Origin: Francisella philomiragia subsp. philomiragia ATCC 25015
Lineage (GTDB): Bacteria; Pseudomonadota; Gammaproteobacteria; Francisellales; Francisellaceae
Reading direction: 5' to 3'
Assembly: GCF_000156715.1 (NCBI RefSeq)
Contig: NZ_DS999316.1
Location: forward strand, 358,619 to 422,618
Length of the DNA: 64,000 nt
In this document: positions 8,882 to 18,256 of the stretch, in pieces
Numbering within the stretch: the first letter of the stretch is position 1
Layout: each line of letters begins with the position of its first letter
The notes under the pieces: generated by a model
Told to the model about the DNA's origin: nothing
The model's input: the letters and a program-made list of their open reading frames with translations, nothing else
Databases searched by the model: none
Program-made: the position numbers and the translations under genes

Positions 8882-10027
8882 TTATATTATATCATGAAGA
8901 ATATCATCTAATGATTCTAAAATTTGCTCTTTAATTTCATTTTCAAATGGGAAATCATCAGATGTTAGTTGAGATTTGACAAAGCTCTCTAGAAGTAGAT
9001 GCTGAGCGCTTTCTAAAGTCAGTCCTCTTGACTGTAAATAGAAAAGAGCATCTTTATCAAGCTCCCCTATTGTTGCACCATGAGTGCACACTACATCATC
9101 AGAGAAGATTTCTAATTCTGGTTTTGTATTAATCTCAGCTTTATTGCTTAACTGAATATTTTTATTGTTCTGAAAAGCTTGTATTTGCTCTATACCTTTG
9201 TTAACTACTGCTTTTGCATTAAACCATGCTTTAGAGCTACCATTAGCTACACCACGGAAATTTACATTACTATATGTATGAGATGCATTATGATTAACTA
9301 AAAAACATGCATTAGCAATAGCATTATCAGCTACTAAATATAATCCTCTGATATCAAATCTTGAATGTGGCTTATTTAGATTTACTACGAAATCATTTCT
9401 AAGTAGTCCATCCTTATTCAGCAAACTAAATCCATTAAACTCCGCTGCACGATCTAAATTAATCAAATAATTAGCAGTAGTAATTAACTGGGTGTTATTT
9501 GGGTTATCTGCATTATTTGTAAAGTTTACCTTAGCAGATTCTGCGACATTCACATCCAAAAACAAATTGATAGCAGAATTTTCAGTAAGACTTACAAAGT
9601 CAATATCCAAATCTAGATTTGCAAACATATCGACATCTAACTTCAATGAGATATTAGTTAGCTTATTTTTAGCCATATCTGTATTTATAAATATAAGGCT
9701 AAGAGAGTCTTTAGTATCTTTAGGTATATTTATTGCAAAGTGCTTAGAATTTTCGATAGCTAATCTAGACATAGTTCTATCATCTCTATGTAGCTCTAGA
9801 GCGCTAATATGGTTTAACTTTTTGTTATAATCAATAGCCAAAACACCATCTAGAATTATTACAACATTTTCTTCAGTATCAAATTTAAAGCCTTCTAAAT
9901 AATCCTTAGACTTAGGAGAATCTTTAAGCATTTCAGATATACCACTTTTACTATAAATAGTAGCTAAGTTTGTATATTTCCAGCTTTCTTGTTTAGTAGT
10001 TGGTAGCGATTTATTATCTATTAACAT
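8882..10027 (-). CDS. sufD: Fe-S cluster assembly protein SufD
   Basis: Scaffold partner of SufB and SufC in the SUF iron-sulfur assembly complex. The 381-residue protein has the SufBD beta-helix core, with FDIRGLYLVADNAIANACFL, HTYSNVNFRGVANG, AFQNNKNIQLSNKAEINTKP, and the C-terminal landmark VCTHGATIGELDKDALFYLQ then SRGL. The SufBD-type His in CTHGAT is present. It lies 13 nt after sufC. It is the last recognisable suf gene: the next gene on the strand, past a 91-bp gap, is not sufS. Confidence 0.95.
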   Translation of the reverse strand: MLIDNKSLPTTKQESWKYTNLATIYSKSGISEMLKDSPKSKDYLEGFKFDTEENVVIILDGVLAIDYNKKLNHISALELHRDDRTMSRLAIENSKHFAINIPKDTKDSLSLIFINTDMAKNKLTNISLKLDVDMFANLDLDIDFVSLTENSAINLFLDVNVAESAKVNFTNNADNPNNTQLITTANYLINLDRAAEFNGFSLLNKDGLLRNDFVVNLNKPHSRFDIRGLYLVADNAIANACFLVNHNASHTYSNVNFRGVANGSSKAWFNAKAVVNKGIEQIQAFQNNKNIQLSNKAEINTKPELEIFSDDVVCTHGATIGELDKDALFYLQSRGLTLESAQHLLLESFVKSQLTSDDFPFENEIKEQILESLDDILHDII

Positions 10028-10040
10028 TTTTAATCAACCT

Positions 10041-10790
10041 TTAGCTATTTAACCAAGAATAACCTTTTTCTTCTAGCTCAAGAGCTAGCTCTTTACCACC
10101 TGTTTTGACAATTTTACCATCAGCTAAAACATGGACAAAATCAGGCTGTATATGATCTAAAAGTCTTTGGTAGTGTGTAATAACTAAGAAGCTTCTCTCT
10201 GGAGATCTCATAGTATTCGCGCCTTGAGATACTACCTGAAGAGCATCAATATCTAATCCAGAATCAGTCTCATCTAATATAGCAAGTTTTGGCTCAAGCA
10301 TCATTAATTGAAGCATTTCATTACGTTTTTTCTCTCCACCTGAGAAGCCTTCATTAACTCCACGCGACATATATTTTTGATCTATCTTTAAGACTTGCAT
10401 GTTTGCTTTTAGCTTTTTCATGAAATCTATAGCATTGATTTCTTCTTCGCCATTTTGCTTTCTAATGCTATTTACAGCTGTCTTTAAAAATTGAACATTA
10501 CTAACACCAGGAATCTCAATAGGATACTGTAAGCTTAAAAAGATACCTGCTGCAGCTCTTTCAGATATAGATAGATCATCTAAATCTTTACCGTTAAATG
10601 TTATCGACCCTTGAGTAATCTCATAGCCATCTTTACCAGCTAGAACATTACTTAGTGTACTTTTACCAGCTCCATTAGGTCCCATAATTGCATGGACTTC
10701 ACCTTTGTTAACTTTTAGATTTAAGCCTTTTAGAATCTGTTTCTTTTGTTCGCCAACGCTTACATGTAAATCTTTAATTTCTAATAACAT
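10041..10790 (-). CDS. sufC: Fe-S cluster assembly ATPase SufC
   Basis: Soluble ABC-type ATPase that powers the SufBCD scaffold. The 249-residue protein has Walker A GPNGAGKST (residues 37-45), the ABC signature FSGGEKKRNEMLQ, Walker B LAILDETDSGLD (the SufC-typical DETDSGLD) and the switch His in LVITHYQRLL. There are no membrane segments. It sits between sufB and sufD with 34 and 13 nt gaps. Confidence 0.97.
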   Translation of the reverse strand: MLLEIKDLHVSVGEQKKQILKGLNLKVNKGEVHAIMGPNGAGKSTLSNVLAGKDGYEITQGSITFNGKDLDDLSISERAAAGIFLSLQYPIEIPGVSNVQFLKTAVNSIRKQNGEEEINAIDFMKKLKANMQVLKIDQKYMSRGVNEGFSGGEKKRNEMLQLMMLEPKLAILDETDSGLDIDALQVVSQGANTMRSPERSFLVITHYQRLLDHIQPDFVHVLADGKIVKTGGKELALELEEKGYSWLNS

Positions 10791-10824
10791 TTTATTAACC
10801 TTTTAACTTATATAATTCTAAAGT

Positions 10825-12270
10825 TTAACCAACAGCACCTTCTAAACTAACTTCCATTAGTTTTTGAGCTTCAACTGCAAACTCAAGTGGTAACTTTTTA
10901 AATACTTCTTTACAAAAACCATTAACAATCATAGCAATTGCATCCTCTTCTGAAAGACCTCTTTGCTTACAATAGAAAAGCTGATCATCAGAGATCTTTG
11001 AAGTTGTAGCTTCATGTTCGATTTGAGATGAATTACTCTTATTTTCTATATACGGGTATGTATGTGCACCACAATTATGCCCTATTAGTAATGAGTCGCA
11101 TTGAGAAAAGTTTCTAGCATTAGAGGCATTAGGTGATATTCTCACAAGCCCTCTATAGGCTTGAGAAGCTTTACCTGCAGAAATACCTTTTGAGATAATC
11201 GTACTCTTAGTATTTTTACCAAGATGAATCATTTTTGTACCAGTATCAGCTTGTTGAGCATGACGAGTTAAAGCTACAGAATAGAATTCACCAATTGAGT
11301 TATCTCCACGTAATACTACTGAAGGATATTTCCATGTAATTGCAGATCCTGTCTCAACTTGTGTCCAAGAGATTTTTGCATTTTTGTGACAAACTCCTCT
11401 TTTAGTAACAAAGTTGTATATACCGCCCTTACCTTCTTTATCTCCTGGATACCAGTTTTGCACTGTAGAGTACTTAATCTCAGCTCCATCTAAAGCAACC
11501 AGCTCAACCACTGCTGCATGAAGCTGATTTTCATCACGCATTGGTGCTGTACATCCTTCTAAATAACTAACATAACTTCCTTCATCTGCGACAATCAATG
11601 TTCTTTCAAATTGTCCAGTATTCATCGCATTTATTCTAAAATACGTTGATAATTCCATTGGACAAGTAACACCTTTAGGAATATATACAAATGAACCATC
11701 ACTGAATACAGCAGAGTTAAGTGCTGCATAAAAGTTGTCACCCTGTGGAACTACAGAGCCTAAATACTTTTGAACTAGTTCTGGATACTTCTGTACTGCC
11801 TCTGATATGGGACAAAAAATAACTCCCGCTTCAGCTAGTTTTTCTTTGAAAGTTGTTACAACTGAAACTGAGTCAAATACCGCATCAACAGCTATATTCT
11901 TAACTCCAGCTAACATTTCTTGCTCATGCAGAGGAATACCAAGCTTGTTATATGTCTCTATAATCTCAGGATCAACTTCATCTAAACTTTTAGGATGATC
12001 TTTTAATGATTTTGGCGAAGAATAATAACTTATTGCTTGAAAATCAATAGCAGGATAACTTAAATCAGCCCACTCAGGTGACTTCATCTCCAACCATTTT
12101 TTATATGCTTTTAAACGCCATTCCAATAGAAATTCAGGCTCTTTTTTTCTTGCAGATATCAAGCGGATTACATCTTCATTAAGACCCGCATCGATAGTCT
12201 CAGCTTCTATTTCAGTTACAAAACCATGTTCATAATCTTGCTCAATGATTTTATCTAAATTTTCGCTCAT
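10825..12270 (-). CDS. sufB: Fe-S cluster assembly scaffold SufB
   Basis: Main scaffold subunit on which SUF clusters are built. The 481-residue length matches the family. Characteristic blocks are [60 protein letters not shown], and [20 protein letters not shown], which has the conserved Cys/His region used for cluster assembly. It ends 34 nt before sufC and begins 3 nt after the Rrf2 regulator gene, so regulator and scaffold are co-transcribed. Confidence 0.97.
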   Translation of the reverse strand: MSENLDKIIEQDYEHGFVTEIEAETIDAGLNEDVIRLISARKKEPEFLLEWRLKAYKKWLEMKSPEWADLSYPAIDFQAISYYSSPKSLKDHPKSLDEVDPEIIETYNKLGIPLHEQEMLAGVKNIAVDAVFDSVSVVTTFKEKLAEAGVIFCPISEAVQKYPELVQKYLGSVVPQGDNFYAALNSAVFSDGSFVYIPKGVTCPMELSTYFRINAMNTGQFERTLIVADEGSYVSYLEGCTAPMRDENQLHAAVVELVALDGAEIKYSTVQNWYPGDKEGKGGIYNFVTKRGVCHKNAKISWTQVETGSAITWKYPSVVLRGDNSIGEFYSVALTRHAQQADTGTKMIHLGKNTKSTIISKGISAGKASQAYRGLVRISPNASNARNFSQCDSLLIGHNCGAHTYPYIENKSNSSQIEHEATTSKISDDQLFYCKQRGLSEEDAIAMIVNGFCKEVFKKLPLEFAVEAQKLMEVSLEGAVG

Positions 12271-12273
12271 ACT

Positions 12274-12684
12274 TTAACTTCTGCCCTTATTGTTGACAAT
12301 ATCATAGATTGATGTTTTTGAAAGTAGATCTAGCAATTGACTATTTAAAACTCTCCAATAATTACTTACCATACAGCTTCCCAAGCTACATTTTTTATGT
12401 AAATCACAACATTCTGTAAGATTCACATCTTTCTCTACAGCTTTAACGACATCCAGAACAGTAATATTTTGTGGATCATCAACTAATGTGTAGCCACCCT
12501 CTATACCGCGCTTAGATACTACAATATTTGATATTGAAAGCTGATTTAACAGTTTTCTAACTGTAGGAATATTTAGCCCAGTAGTTTCAGCAATTTTTGC
12601 AGCACTATAGGGATTTAAGTTATTTTCAGCAATTGTTACAACCACAAGTAAACCGTAGTCGAGTAATTTACTTATTTTAAGCAT
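12274..12684 (-). CDS. Rrf2-family regulator of the SUF operon
   Basis: Probable Fe-S-sensing repressor of the suf genes, of the type often annotated 'SUF system Fe-S cluster assembly regulator' and related to IscR. The 136-residue protein has the Rrf2 winged helix (LDYGLLVVVTIAENN, TTGLNIPTVRKLLNQLSIS, GIEGGYTL) and a C-terminal cysteine set, ECCDLHKKCSLGSCM. The cysteines at 93, 94, 100 and 105 provide the expected ligands for a [2Fe-2S] cluster. It leads the operon, and a perfect palindrome lies 16 bp upstream of its start (12700-12714), consistent with autoregulation. Confidence 0.87.
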   Translation of the reverse strand: MLKISKLLDYGLLVVVTIAENNLNPYSAAKIAETTGLNIPTVRKLLNQLSISNIVVSKRGIEGGYTLVDDPQNITVLDVVKAVEKDVNLTECCDLHKKCSLGSCMVSNYWRVLNSQLLDLLSKTSIYDIVNNKGRS

Positions 12685-12699
12685 AATTAACTCTAATCT

Positions 12700-12714
12700 A
12701 TACTAATTTAGTAT
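12700..12714. promoter_or_regulatory. Candidate operator of the suf regulator
   Basis: ATACTAATTTAGTAT is a perfect 15-bp palindrome (7-bp arms, 1-bp centre) 16 bp upstream of the Rrf2 regulator ATG. Sites with outer ATA…TAT ends are common for IscR/Rrf2 proteins. A -10-like TATAGA for the suf message overlaps its proximal edge on the minus strand. Function is inferred from position and symmetry only. Confidence 0.45.
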
Positions 12715-12836
12715 CATATGGTAGATATAATAATATTTATGATGCTCAATGTAAATTAAAAATTTGATTATTTTATAACCTTAGAATAGTATTTGTAAAT
12801 AGTTAACCACTACAAGTGTTATTATAACAATTAATC

Positions 12837-14210
12837 ATGAGAATAGCTATTTTAGGTGCAGGACAATTAGGAGTTTATTTGACTCAACGATTAAGTCTAG
12901 ATCATCAAGTTTCTATAATAGATTTAGATGAAGAAAAATTAGGATTCATTTCATCTGCTTTTGATGTCCAAACAATCATTGGAGATGTAACAAAACCTAA
13001 TATAATGATGGAAGCTAATTTTAAAGATACTGATATGATTATTGCTGTAACATCTAATGATACTACCAATATAGCAGTATGTGATATGGCTTACAAGCTA
13101 TATAAAACACCATATAAAATAGCGCGAATTCGTGATACAGAATATAATAGATTTCCAAAATTACTCAATAATATAGACTTAGTTATAAAATCTTTTTTTG
13201 AAACTACAAAAAGATTAGAGCAATTGATTTTTCTATCTGGAGCTTATTTCATATCGACATTCTTTGATAAACGTGTGCAATTAGTTGGAGTTGAGGTTTC
13301 ACAAGATTCATCACTTATTGGTTTATCTGTCAAAGACATATATCTTGGTTTAGGAGATATTAAAGTTGATATAATTTCAGTTCATAGGGGTGGGAATAAG
13401 CTAGATATTAATGATACTGATATTTTAGTTGAACCTGGTGATAGAGTTATGTACTTATCAGAAAAAGCATATTCATCCCAAATTCTATCAATATTTCAGC
13501 CTAAAAAAGCAAATATTAGAAAAATTTTTATTGCTGGGATTAATTACGCGAGTATTACTCTTGCAAAATCATTAGAAAATAAAGGTTATATTATAAAGAT
13601 GATTGATCCAAATGCTGAAAAATGTGAATTTGCTCTAAATGAGTTATCAAAGTCTACAATTCTGCACTATAATCCAGTAAATAATAATCTATTAGTTGCT
13701 GAAGGTATTGACGAAGCTGATATGTTTTTCGCGTTAACTAATTCAGATGAGATCAACATAATGTCATCTATTTTAGCTAAAAAACTTGGTGCCCGAAAAA
13801 CTGTAGCAACAGTAAATAGTTCAGAATATTACGATATTACTAGAGATCTTAAGCTTATTGATATATCAATTTCTCCACATAATTTTTCATACACAACAAT
13901 CAAAGCATTTTTAACCCAAGTTGATATGCTTAAAATGTATGAGGTTGAAGATAGTGAAGAAATGTTTGTTGAGTTAAAAGTTCATGGTCAAGAGAATATG
14001 TCTACAGTAATCGGTAAAAAAATATCTGATCTGAAATTGCCAAATGGTTTACAAATTTTAGCTATCATGAAGGATGATAATATTCCTAGATTCTTTACTG
14101 ATAATTCTATTGTCAGTGATGGAGATAGAATTATAATCAAAGTTGATAACAAAAGTGCTCTGCAGACACTCGAAAAACTTTTTCAAGTAATGCCTTTATA
14201 CATTGCATAA
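12837..14210 (+). CDS. trkA: Trk potassium uptake regulatory subunit TrkA
   Basis: Peripheral NAD-binding gating subunit of the TrkH/TrkG potassium channel. The 457-residue protein carries two RCK_N Rossmann domains: the first opens with MRIAILGAGQLGVYLTQRLS and continues with GDVTKP; the second begins with KIFIAGINYASITLAKSLEN. An RCK_C domain follows each one, which is the typical double layout of TrkA (E. coli 458). No trkH is in the window. It is divergent from the suf operon, sharing a 152-bp gap. Confidence 0.95.
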   Translation: MRIAILGAGQLGVYLTQRLSLDHQVSIIDLDEEKLGFISSAFDVQTIIGDVTKPNIMMEANFKDTDMIIAVTSNDTTNIAVCDMAYKLYKTPYKIARIRDTEYNRFPKLLNNIDLVIKSFFETTKRLEQLIFLSGAYFISTFFDKRVQLVGVEVSQDSSLIGLSVKDIYLGLGDIKVDIISVHRGGNKLDINDTDILVEPGDRVMYLSEKAYSSQILSIFQPKKANIRKIFIAGINYASITLAKSLENKGYIIKMIDPNAEKCEFALNELSKSTILHYNPVNNNLLVAEGIDEADMFFALTNSDEINIMSSILAKKLGARKTVATVNSSEYYDITRDLKLIDISISPHNFSYTTIKAFLTQVDMLKMYEVEDSEEMFVELKVHGQENMSTVIGKKISDLKLPNGLQILAIMKDDNIPRFFTDNSIVSDGDRIIIKVDNKSALQTLEKLFQVMPLYIA

Positions 14211-14237
14211 ATGATTGCTAAAATACGAGAAATTAGG

Positions 14238-14257
14238 TTATGATAAATCTATCATAA
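14238..14257 (+). terminator. AT-rich stem-loop between trkA and the antiporter gene
   Basis: TTATGATA-AATC-TATCATAA is a perfect 8-bp stem with a 4-nt loop, 27 bp after the trkA stop and 22 bp before the next ATG. It has only one G/C pair per arm and no long T tract, so it is a weak intrinsic terminator. A dyad operator for the downstream gene is the alternative. Confidence 0.3.
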
Positions 14258-14279
14258 AATTTACTCATAAGTATAACTC

Positions 14280-15698
14280 ATGGTATCAAACTCAACAGGA
14301 AAAGAAAAAATTGGCTTAATTTTACTTATATTATTGATGACTGGAGCAATTGATAATATAAGAAATCTCCCCTCTACTGCCACATCAGGCACCTATATAT
14401 TTTTCTTTTTTGCTGTTGCGGTTTTGTTATTTCTAGCTCCTGTAGCCTTAGTATCTGCAGAAATGACTGCAACATATACAGCAAAAGGTGAAGAAGGTGT
14501 ATATGGTTGGGTTAAAAAAGCTTTTGGACCTAACATAGCTATGCTAGCAATCTGGTTTCAATGGATTAATACATTAATATGGTTCCCAAGTATACTGACA
14601 TTTATTGCAGGAACTATTGCATATCTATTTAATCCAGATTTTGCTCAAAATATTAAATTCACTATTATTTTTATTACAGTAGTTTTTTGGTCTTTAACTA
14701 TTCTAAACCTCAAAGGTTTACGTGTCTCTGCGATTTTTGCAAGTGCTTGCACATTTTTTGGCATGGTTGTTCCAATGCTGCTTATGGTTATTTTTGCATT
14801 AATATGGTTACTCAATAGCTATACTATAAACATTCATTTTGAATTAGGAAATTTAATCCCTAGTTTCACATCTACCGAGTCTTGGATGGGTCTGACAGCG
14901 ATAATCGCATCTTTCTTAGGGCTTGAATTAGCAACAGTTCACATAAGAAATGTAGCAAACCCTAAAAAAACATTTCCATTAGCACTATTAATTTCAGTGA
15001 TTTTTATAGTATTTACGATGGTATTAGGTGCTTTAGCAGTAGCGATCATATTCCCTCAATCTGAAATAGATGTTGTACATGGAACAATTAAGACTTTTAA
15101 AGTTTATCTAGAAAGCTTAGGTATACCTATGTTTTTCTATTATGTTCTAGGATTGATGATCTTCATAGGTTCTATAGGATCGATGATCAATTGGATGATT
15201 TCACCTGCTCGAGGTTTGTTACAAGCTGCAGATGATCATTTTTTGCCTGATGCTTTAGATAAAACAAATAAACATGATGTACCCAGCGGGATTCTTATAT
15301 TACAAGCAATCATTATGACTATTATATGTCTTTTATTAGAGCTTGTGCCATCAGTTCAAGCTTACTATTGGCTTCTTACTGCTTTAAGTACTCAAATTTA
15401 CTCTTTGATGTATTTGATGATGTTCTTTGCAGCACTCAAGCTAAAACTTACAAATAAGGAATCCACTCGTAACAATGAAGATTTTAATATACCTGGTGGT
15501 AAATTTGGTATGGTTTTTGTTTGTATCTTAGGTATCGTAGGAACAATCTCTTGTGTAATAGTTGGCTTTATTCCGCCTGATAATTTATATGAAAATCCTT
15601 TTGAATTTATTCAAATGTTATCAATATGTTTTGTATTATCAATCGTTCCTGTAGTATTATTCATGATTTATAGAAGGATCAAACTTAAAAATATCTAA
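14280..15698 (+). CDS. GadC-like amino acid antiporter (APC superfamily)
   Basis: Inner-membrane exchanger of the glutamate:GABA/amino acid antiporter type. The 472-residue protein has about 12 membrane segments. Features supporting the GadC/APC antiporter branch are EMTATYTAKGEEGVYGWVKK in the helix 2-3 region, NPKKTFPLALLISVIF after the helix 6 break, and helix 8 with MINWMISPARGLLQAADDHF. Substrate is not determinable by eye; Francisella GadC-type transporters are described for glutamate and acid/oxidative stress, but this may be a paralogue. It overlaps the lysO-like gene by 1 nt, so the two are translationally coupled. Confidence 0.85.
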   Translation: MVSNSTGKEKIGLILLILLMTGAIDNIRNLPSTATSGTYIFFFFAVAVLLFLAPVALVSAEMTATYTAKGEEGVYGWVKKAFGPNIAMLAIWFQWINTLIWFPSILTFIAGTIAYLFNPDFAQNIKFTIIFITVVFWSLTILNLKGLRVSAIFASACTFFGMVVPMLLMVIFALIWLLNSYTINIHFELGNLIPSFTSTESWMGLTAIIASFLGLELATVHIRNVANPKKTFPLALLISVIFIVFTMVLGALAVAIIFPQSEIDVVHGTIKTFKVYLESLGIPMFFYYVLGLMIFIGSIGSMINWMISPARGLLQAADDHFLPDALDKTNKHDVPSGILILQAIIMTIICLLLELVPSVQAYYWLLTALSTQIYSLMYLMMFFAALKLKLTNKESTRNNEDFNIPGGKFGMVFVCILGIVGTISCVIVGFIPPDNLYENPFEFIQMLSICFVLSIVPVVLFMIYRRIKLKNI

Positions 15699-16624
15699 TG
15701 CTTGAATCACTAATTCTCTTTATATTCCTAATTATTGGCTATTATATTTTTAATTTCTCACAATCATTAAAAATTATAAAACTTATAAATTTATCATTAG
15801 ATTTTATTGTAATTTCTATAATTTTTTTACTAGGCTATAACTTTAGTATATTTACTAATACAAATACCATAGTTCTAGAGGTTATAGGTATAAGTTTGAT
15901 ATATATTACAATTATTACAGTTGCTAATATATTGGGGATTTTTATTTTTTGTAAAAAAGATCCTAATATAAAAGCTCAGTTTAAATCTGATAACATAAGT
16001 GAAACTAAAGAAAATCTATTTATTACAATTCTTAAAGCAAGTAAGTACTTAATATATCTAATAATAGGTTATATATTAGGCGAAATTATTAATATAAATA
16101 TTACTTCATTTATAAATGACATTGTATTTGTGATGTTATTACTTCTTATGCTAATTATTGGTGGTTTATTAAGATTTGAAAATATATCACTAATAAGTCT
16201 CTTTAAAAATAAATTAGCTATGTCCGTGGTTGTTATAGTTATTGCAACATCGATAATTTCAGCTATTTTGATCAGCTATATGATTAATATACCAGTCAAG
16301 CAAAGTGTTATGATCAGCTCAGGCTTAGGCTGGTACTCTTTATCAGTTGTCTTAAACACTGACTTCATTGGTGAATATTATGGAATGATAACATTTATGG
16401 TTGATTTTTTACGAGAAATATTAGTGATCGCGATGGTACCATTACTCAAACGATATTTTTCTGTAGAGATGGTCGGATATGCCGCAAATACTGCTATGGA
16501 TTTCTGCTTACCCATACTTAGAAATAATTATGGTAATAAAATAGTTCCATTAGCTATAACTATTGGCTTAACGATGACTATTATAACTCCAATTCTTCTC
16601 GTGTTAGAAAATATAATTTTATAA
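15698..16624 (+). CDS. lysO: LysO-family (DUF340) amino acid exporter
   Basis: Membrane exporter of the LysO (YbjE) family, which in E. coli exports lysine. The 308-residue, roughly eight-helix protein has the family's central signature SSGLGWYSLSVVL, the preceding pair KQSVMI, and a C-terminal repeat-like block AANTAMDFCLPILRNNYGN. The ATG overlaps the stop of the GadC-like antiporter (TAATG). Pairing an importer/antiporter with an amino acid exporter suggests controlled exchange of a basic amino acid; substrate is inferred. Confidence 0.82.
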   Translation: MLESLILFIFLIIGYYIFNFSQSLKIIKLINLSLDFIVISIIFLLGYNFSIFTNTNTIVLEVIGISLIYITIITVANILGIFIFCKKDPNIKAQFKSDNISETKENLFITILKASKYLIYLIIGYILGEIININITSFINDIVFVMLLLLMLIIGGLLRFENISLISLFKNKLAMSVVVIVIATSIISAILISYMINIPVKQSVMISSGLGWYSLSVVLNTDFIGEYYGMITFMVDFLREILVIAMVPLLKRYFSVEMVGYAANTAMDFCLPILRNNYGNKIVPLAITIGLTMTIITPILLVLENIIL

Positions 16625-16652
16625 CTAATCTAAAAAAATATTCTAATATTAT

Positions 16653-16664
16653 GAGATTTATCTC
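16653..16664. terminator. Weak hairpin between convergent lysO and infA
   Basis: GAGAT-TT-ATCTC is a 5-bp stem with a 2-nt loop that can be extended by TAT/TA after one mismatch. It lies in the 73-bp gap between two converging genes, where a bidirectional terminator would be expected. No T-tract follows on either strand, so support is slight. Confidence 0.25.
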
Positions 16665-16697
16665 TTATGAATGGATTAAGTAAAGATAATGGAAAAA

Positions 16698-16916
16698 TTA
16701 TTTGCTACGGAATTTGATACGACCTTTAGTTAAGTCATAAGGAGTTATTTCAACTACTACCTTATCACCAGTTAATATACGAATATAATTCTTTCTCATT
16801 TTACCTGAGATATGCGCTGTTACAACATGCCCATTCTCAAGTTCTACTCTAAACATTGTGTTTGGAAGAGCTTCTAAAACAACACCTTCCATTTCTATAC
16901 AATCTTCTTTTGCCAT
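16698..16916 (-). CDS. infA: Translation initiation factor IF-1
   Basis: Single OB-fold protein that binds the ribosomal A site during initiation. The length is the canonical 72 residues. The sequence is highly conserved: [52 protein letters not shown] and the end [13 protein letters not shown] strong GGAG with a following GAGG lies upstream on the minus strand. It is monocistronic, divergent from the TauE-like gene and convergent with lysO. Confidence 0.98.
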   Translation of the reverse strand: MAKEDCIEMEGVVLEALPNTMFRVELENGHVVTAHISGKMRKNYIRILTGDKVVVEITPYDLTKGRIKFRSK

Positions 16917-17004
16917 ATTGGCCTCATCTCCGGTTAAATTAGTTTTTAATAATTACATAAAACAGCATCTATTTTAAAAGGAATTATTTAAAAACTCAAA
17001 TCTT

Positions 17005-17034
17005 TTGAAAAAATACTTATGAAAAGGTTATAAT
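17005..17034 (+). promoter_or_regulatory. Sigma-70-type promoter for the TauE-DUF1634 pair
   Basis: TTGAAA (17005-17010), an 18-bp spacer and TATAAT (17029-17034) lie 37 bp before the GTG start at 17071. It is one of the clearest -35/-10 pairs in the window. Confidence 0.6.
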
Positions 17035-17070
17035 TCATTATCAAAATCCCAATATTTTAAGTATTCCATA

Positions 17071-17913
17071 GTGGAAAAAGTTTTTTTCTTTGAATTAATA
17101 ATCTTTCTAGTAGCCATTTTAGGTGGTGGCATAGGAGCTATTATAGGTATTGGAGGAGCACTGGTAATAACTCCTTTACTATCAACGATATTAAATGTAC
17201 CTCTTCACTATGCTATTGGAGCATCACTAGTAGCAATAATCTGTACATCAACAGCAACTTCTCTTGTTTCTTTAAAATCTCATGGATTGACTAAAGAAAA
17301 ATTAGGAATGTTTTTAGCATTAGCTACTGCTATTGGGGCTATATTTGGAGCTAAACTAGCTTTAACACTAAAATCGCAAGCATTATTTCTTATATTTGGT
17401 GGAATATTATTTGTAGTTGCTGTTTTAAGTTTTGTAAAAAAGAAACAAAATAGCACTATTCAAGAGTCTACCAAAATATCAGTTATTGCTGAAAAACTTC
17501 AGCTTAATGATTCAATCACTGTAAATAAATTAAAACAGCAATATAATGTCAGACATCCTATTCTTGGTTTTATATTTATGTCTGGAGCTGGGTTTATTGG
17601 AGGTTTACTTGGTATTGGTGCTGGTATTTTTAAAGTAATAGCGATGGATAAGGTTATGAAGATACCTTTTAAGGTAAGTGCATCTACTAGTAATTTCATT
17701 ATGGGTATTACAGCATTTGCAGCGACTTCAACATATTATTTCGCAGGATATATAGATAGCTCGATAACTGCTCCTGTTGCTTTAGGTACTTTATTAGGGG
17801 CTACTATAGGCTCTAAAATTATGCCTCATATTTCAACAAGAGTTTTAAGACTTACATTTTTTATAGTTTTATTTATCTCAGCGTTACAAATGATAATTAA
17901 AGGATTAATATGA
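17071..17913 (+). CDS. TauE/SafE-family anion exporter
   Basis: Inner-membrane protein of the TauE/SafE (formerly DUF81) family, often linked to export or uptake of sulfite, sulfoacetate or other organic anions. The 280-residue protein has about eight membrane segments and the duplicated family motif: GGGIGAIIGIGGALVITPLL near residues 18-37, and GGLLGIGAGIFKVIAMDKVM with PFKVSASTSNFIMG in the second half. Translation starts at GTG (17071). It overlaps the next gene, DUF1634, by 4 nt (ATGA), a widespread pairing. Substrate unknown. Confidence 0.85.
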   Translation: MEKVFFFELIIFLVAILGGGIGAIIGIGGALVITPLLSTILNVPLHYAIGASLVAIICTSTATSLVSLKSHGLTKEKLGMFLALATAIGAIFGAKLALTLKSQALFLIFGGILFVVAVLSFVKKKQNSTIQESTKISVIAEKLQLNDSITVNKLKQQYNVRHPILGFIFMSGAGFIGGLLGIGAGIFKVIAMDKVMKIPFKVSASTSNFIMGITAFAATSTYYFAGYIDSSITAPVALGTLLGATIGSKIMPHISTRVLRLTFFIVLFISALQMIIKGLI

Positions 17914-18176
17914 TCAAAGATAATGTCATATATCGTGTTATAAAGCTAAACTTATCATTGGCTGTTTTTATAATATGCTTAGGTGCTGTAGATGCTATTT
18001 TGGTAAGTCCATATGTTGCAAAAAACATTGTTAATCTTGGAATTTTTTTAATAATAATAACGCCTGTGTTAAGGATTCTTTTAGAATTTATCTTTTTTAT
18101 AAAAGCAAAAAACTTCACTTACATGCTAATATGCTTACTATTATTCCTAATAATAGCCGTTAGTATAGTCTGTTAG
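17910..18176 (+). CDS. DUF1634 membrane protein
   Basis: An 88-residue protein with three hydrophobic segments. The block IFLIIITPVLRILLEFIFFI followed by KAKNFTYMLICLLLF matches the DUF1634 pattern (LIATPVLRV…D-x-x-Y). The family is repeatedly found next to TauE/SafE exporters, as here, with a 4-nt overlap, which suggests a small accessory subunit of the transporter. Function is inferred from neighbourhood alone. Confidence 0.78.
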   Translation: MIKDNVIYRVIKLNLSLAVFIICLGAVDAILVSPYVAKNIVNLGIFLIIITPVLRILLEFIFFIKAKNFTYMLICLLLFLIIAVSIVC

Positions 18177-18256
18177 ATAGTATATTTATTCTAAAAATGT
18201 TAATATTTTGTCTATTGTGATAATTGTGCTCATAAGGGCTGAAAACTTATTGAAAT

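Noticed and set aside
9492-9830. 112-codon plus-strand frame inside sufD
   Set aside because: Antisense shadow; SufD motifs are collinear on the minus strand.
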